Source: Strongyloides papillosus (taxonomy: Eukaryota; Nematoda; Chromadorea; Rhabditida; Strongyloididae). Taken from it: a stretch of DNA of 64,000 nucleotides. Below, in pieces: positions 62,889 through 64,000 of this stretch; positions within the stretch are counted from its first letter, which is position 1; the number at the start of each line of letters is the position of its first letter. Position numbers and translations under genes: made by a program. Under the pieces are notes generated by a model, which saw nothing but the letters and a program-made list of their open reading frames with translations, had not been told where the DNA came from and ran no database searches. The stretch is from NCBI GenBank assembly GCA_005656395.1, contig SRSI01000028.1, positions 1,302,001 through 1,366,000 of the forward strand. Reading direction: 5' to 3'.

Positions 62889-63913
62889 CTTATTAATTAA
62901 AATATTTGTAAATAGCTTTTTTTTAAATAATTGAAAAAGGAAATAATATAAAGGTTGTCTCATAATCAAACGTAGATATTTAAATATATTTACATATATT
63001 GTGATTTATTTTTGAAACTTAATAAAATTGTAATTTAAAAAAATTACAATCATAATTTTTTTTAATAAATACTAGAAATTTGAACAATAACAGTGACTTT
63101 TTATATAAAATAATACATATATTATGAAAAAAAATGTTTATTTCATGTTTAAAAACCAGCTGTAGACCTTTTTTCGGCAGTAGGGCTGAGCCACAGCACA
63201 TATTTCAAAAAAGAATTTTATATATTATTTTATTAGTTAATATATTGGTATTGAAGTAGTTTGAAACTTAAAAAATATTTTAATAAACAGACAAAGATCG
63301 TTTCTTCTAATGGTTTTGTTTAATCTCCCAACCATTCTATTGGAATATTTTGCTAAAAAATTGGCAACGACTCTTAGGTCTATACTTGATAAATTTTTAG
63401 TCAATCTTTATAGTATGAAGTTCCTTCTTTTTCTGAGTTATATTTTTTCAAATAAGCCATAAAAACAAAAACTTTAATTAACATTGAGAAGTTAGTATGA
63501 CAAAAAATTCCTCGAAATAATAACCAAAAATTTAGTGTTTTTCCAAGATGTCTTTCTCAATTTAAACTAAAAATTCTGAAACTATTTTTTCCTCTCAAGT
63601 TGGAAAAAGTACATTTCTTGACTGTTTAATTATAGAAATTGATAAAGTTTAAAGAAAGTTATGCTGATGACAAAATTTATTTTTGGGGAAGAAATAAAAA
63701 TGGTGTAAAATTGATGCTTAAAGTAAAAATTTATTTAGTTTGGCGTTTACACCCCTATAATTAACACAAAAAAAATTTACAAAAAATTATCTAGTAACTT
63801 ATATAAGAAACGTATAATGGCAACATTGAAATATAATGATAATGAAAAATAATGCAAAACATAAACAAATATAACATAAAAAACATTTTAAATTAACTGA
63901 CAAAAAGCCAATT
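62889..63913. other. Intergenic, no clear gene
   Basis: AT-rich apart from a GC-richer patch at 63155-63200 that lies in a short minus-strand frame (MCCGSALLPKKGLQL) without splice or poly(A) support. The stretch at 63280-63470 looks somewhat more complex than its surroundings but has stops in all frames. Confidence 0.35.
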
Positions 63914-64000
63914 TCATTGTTTCATATGCTTTTCAAAACAAAAGCGAGAAAGTTTTTTAGAGTCATTTTTTTCTATTTCAACATCTTCACCAAAACTCCA
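63914..64000 (-). CDS. 3' end of a CDS cut by the window edge (partial)
   Basis: On the minus strand 28 codons are open from the window edge to TGA at 63914-63916, reading WSFGEDVEIEKND at the edge and ending RFCFEKHMKQ. The composition is charged and less AT-biased than the flank, which suggests the tail of a real exon. No family can be named from so short a piece, and it may be chance. Confidence 0.3.
   Translation of the reverse strand, partial: WSFGEDVEIEKNDSKKLSRFCFEKHMKQ

Noticed and set aside
63019..63201. Minus-strand frame beginning MCCGSALLPKKGLQL
   Set aside because: After the GC-richer first 45 bases it becomes low-complexity. No donor, acceptor or poly(A) signal supports it, and it may instead be repeat remnant.

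Overview
The window is strongly AT-rich nuclear DNA from a nematode. Genes are split by many GT-AG introns, some only 41-70 bp and others of several kb. Acceptors are of the TTTTAG type, several start codons sit just behind a bare splice acceptor (the signature of spliced-leader trans-splicing), and protein matches are to animal families, including a nematode-type phosphoethanolamine methyltransferase. Base composition and gene structure suggest a clade IV worm such as Strongyloides; that is inference, not proof.

Layout. 1-2.1 kb: a pogo/Tigger-like inverted-repeat element (872-1545) with a piggyBac-like TTAA MITE nested inside it (959-1317). 2.1-18.1 kb, minus strand: a GRIP-type seven-PDZ scaffold gene with several alternative first exons. 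A 101-codon gene follows 114 bp behind its stop, in operon-like spacing. 22.8-25.3 kb, plus: a Toll-type leucine-rich-repeat receptor with one membrane segment but no TIR domain. It has two GC-AG introns and two single-base frameshifts. 26.2-26.5 kb, minus: a small secreted or membrane-anchored protein. 27.8-28.5 kb: a TA-flanked inverted-repeat element. 29.0-30.4 kb, minus: PMT-1. 32.1-36.8 kb, minus: a CLC chloride channel of the CLC-1/2 class with a SPAK/GCK-3-type docking motif. 39.3-43.6 kb, minus: an NCAM/Fasciclin II-like adhesion protein. 46.3-47.1 kb, minus: two tiny exons of a possible N-myristoylated protein. 49.1-55.1 kb, minus: a PPP1R3-type glycogen-targeting subunit of protein phosphatase 1. 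58.8-60.8 kb, plus: a TMCO4-family hydrolase. 62.5-62.9 kb: a second, inverted copy of the piggyBac-like MITE with intact TTAA ends. 63.9-64.0 kb, minus: the 3' end of a CDS cut by the window edge.

This is a euchromatic block of unrelated genes rather than one system. Functional links are loose. The GRIP scaffold and an NCAM-like receptor whose alternative 3' end would create a class I PDZ ligand could both act at synapses or membranes; no interaction can be shown from sequence. The freshest observations are the TIR-less Toll-like receptor with its GC-AG introns and frameshifts, the GRIP promoter/first-exon array with a PDZ4-7 short form, and the nested MITEs. I recognised no tRNA, rRNA, CRISPR array or viral gene. 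Exon joins below were derived by hand from splice signals and reading phase; they are not backed by transcripts.
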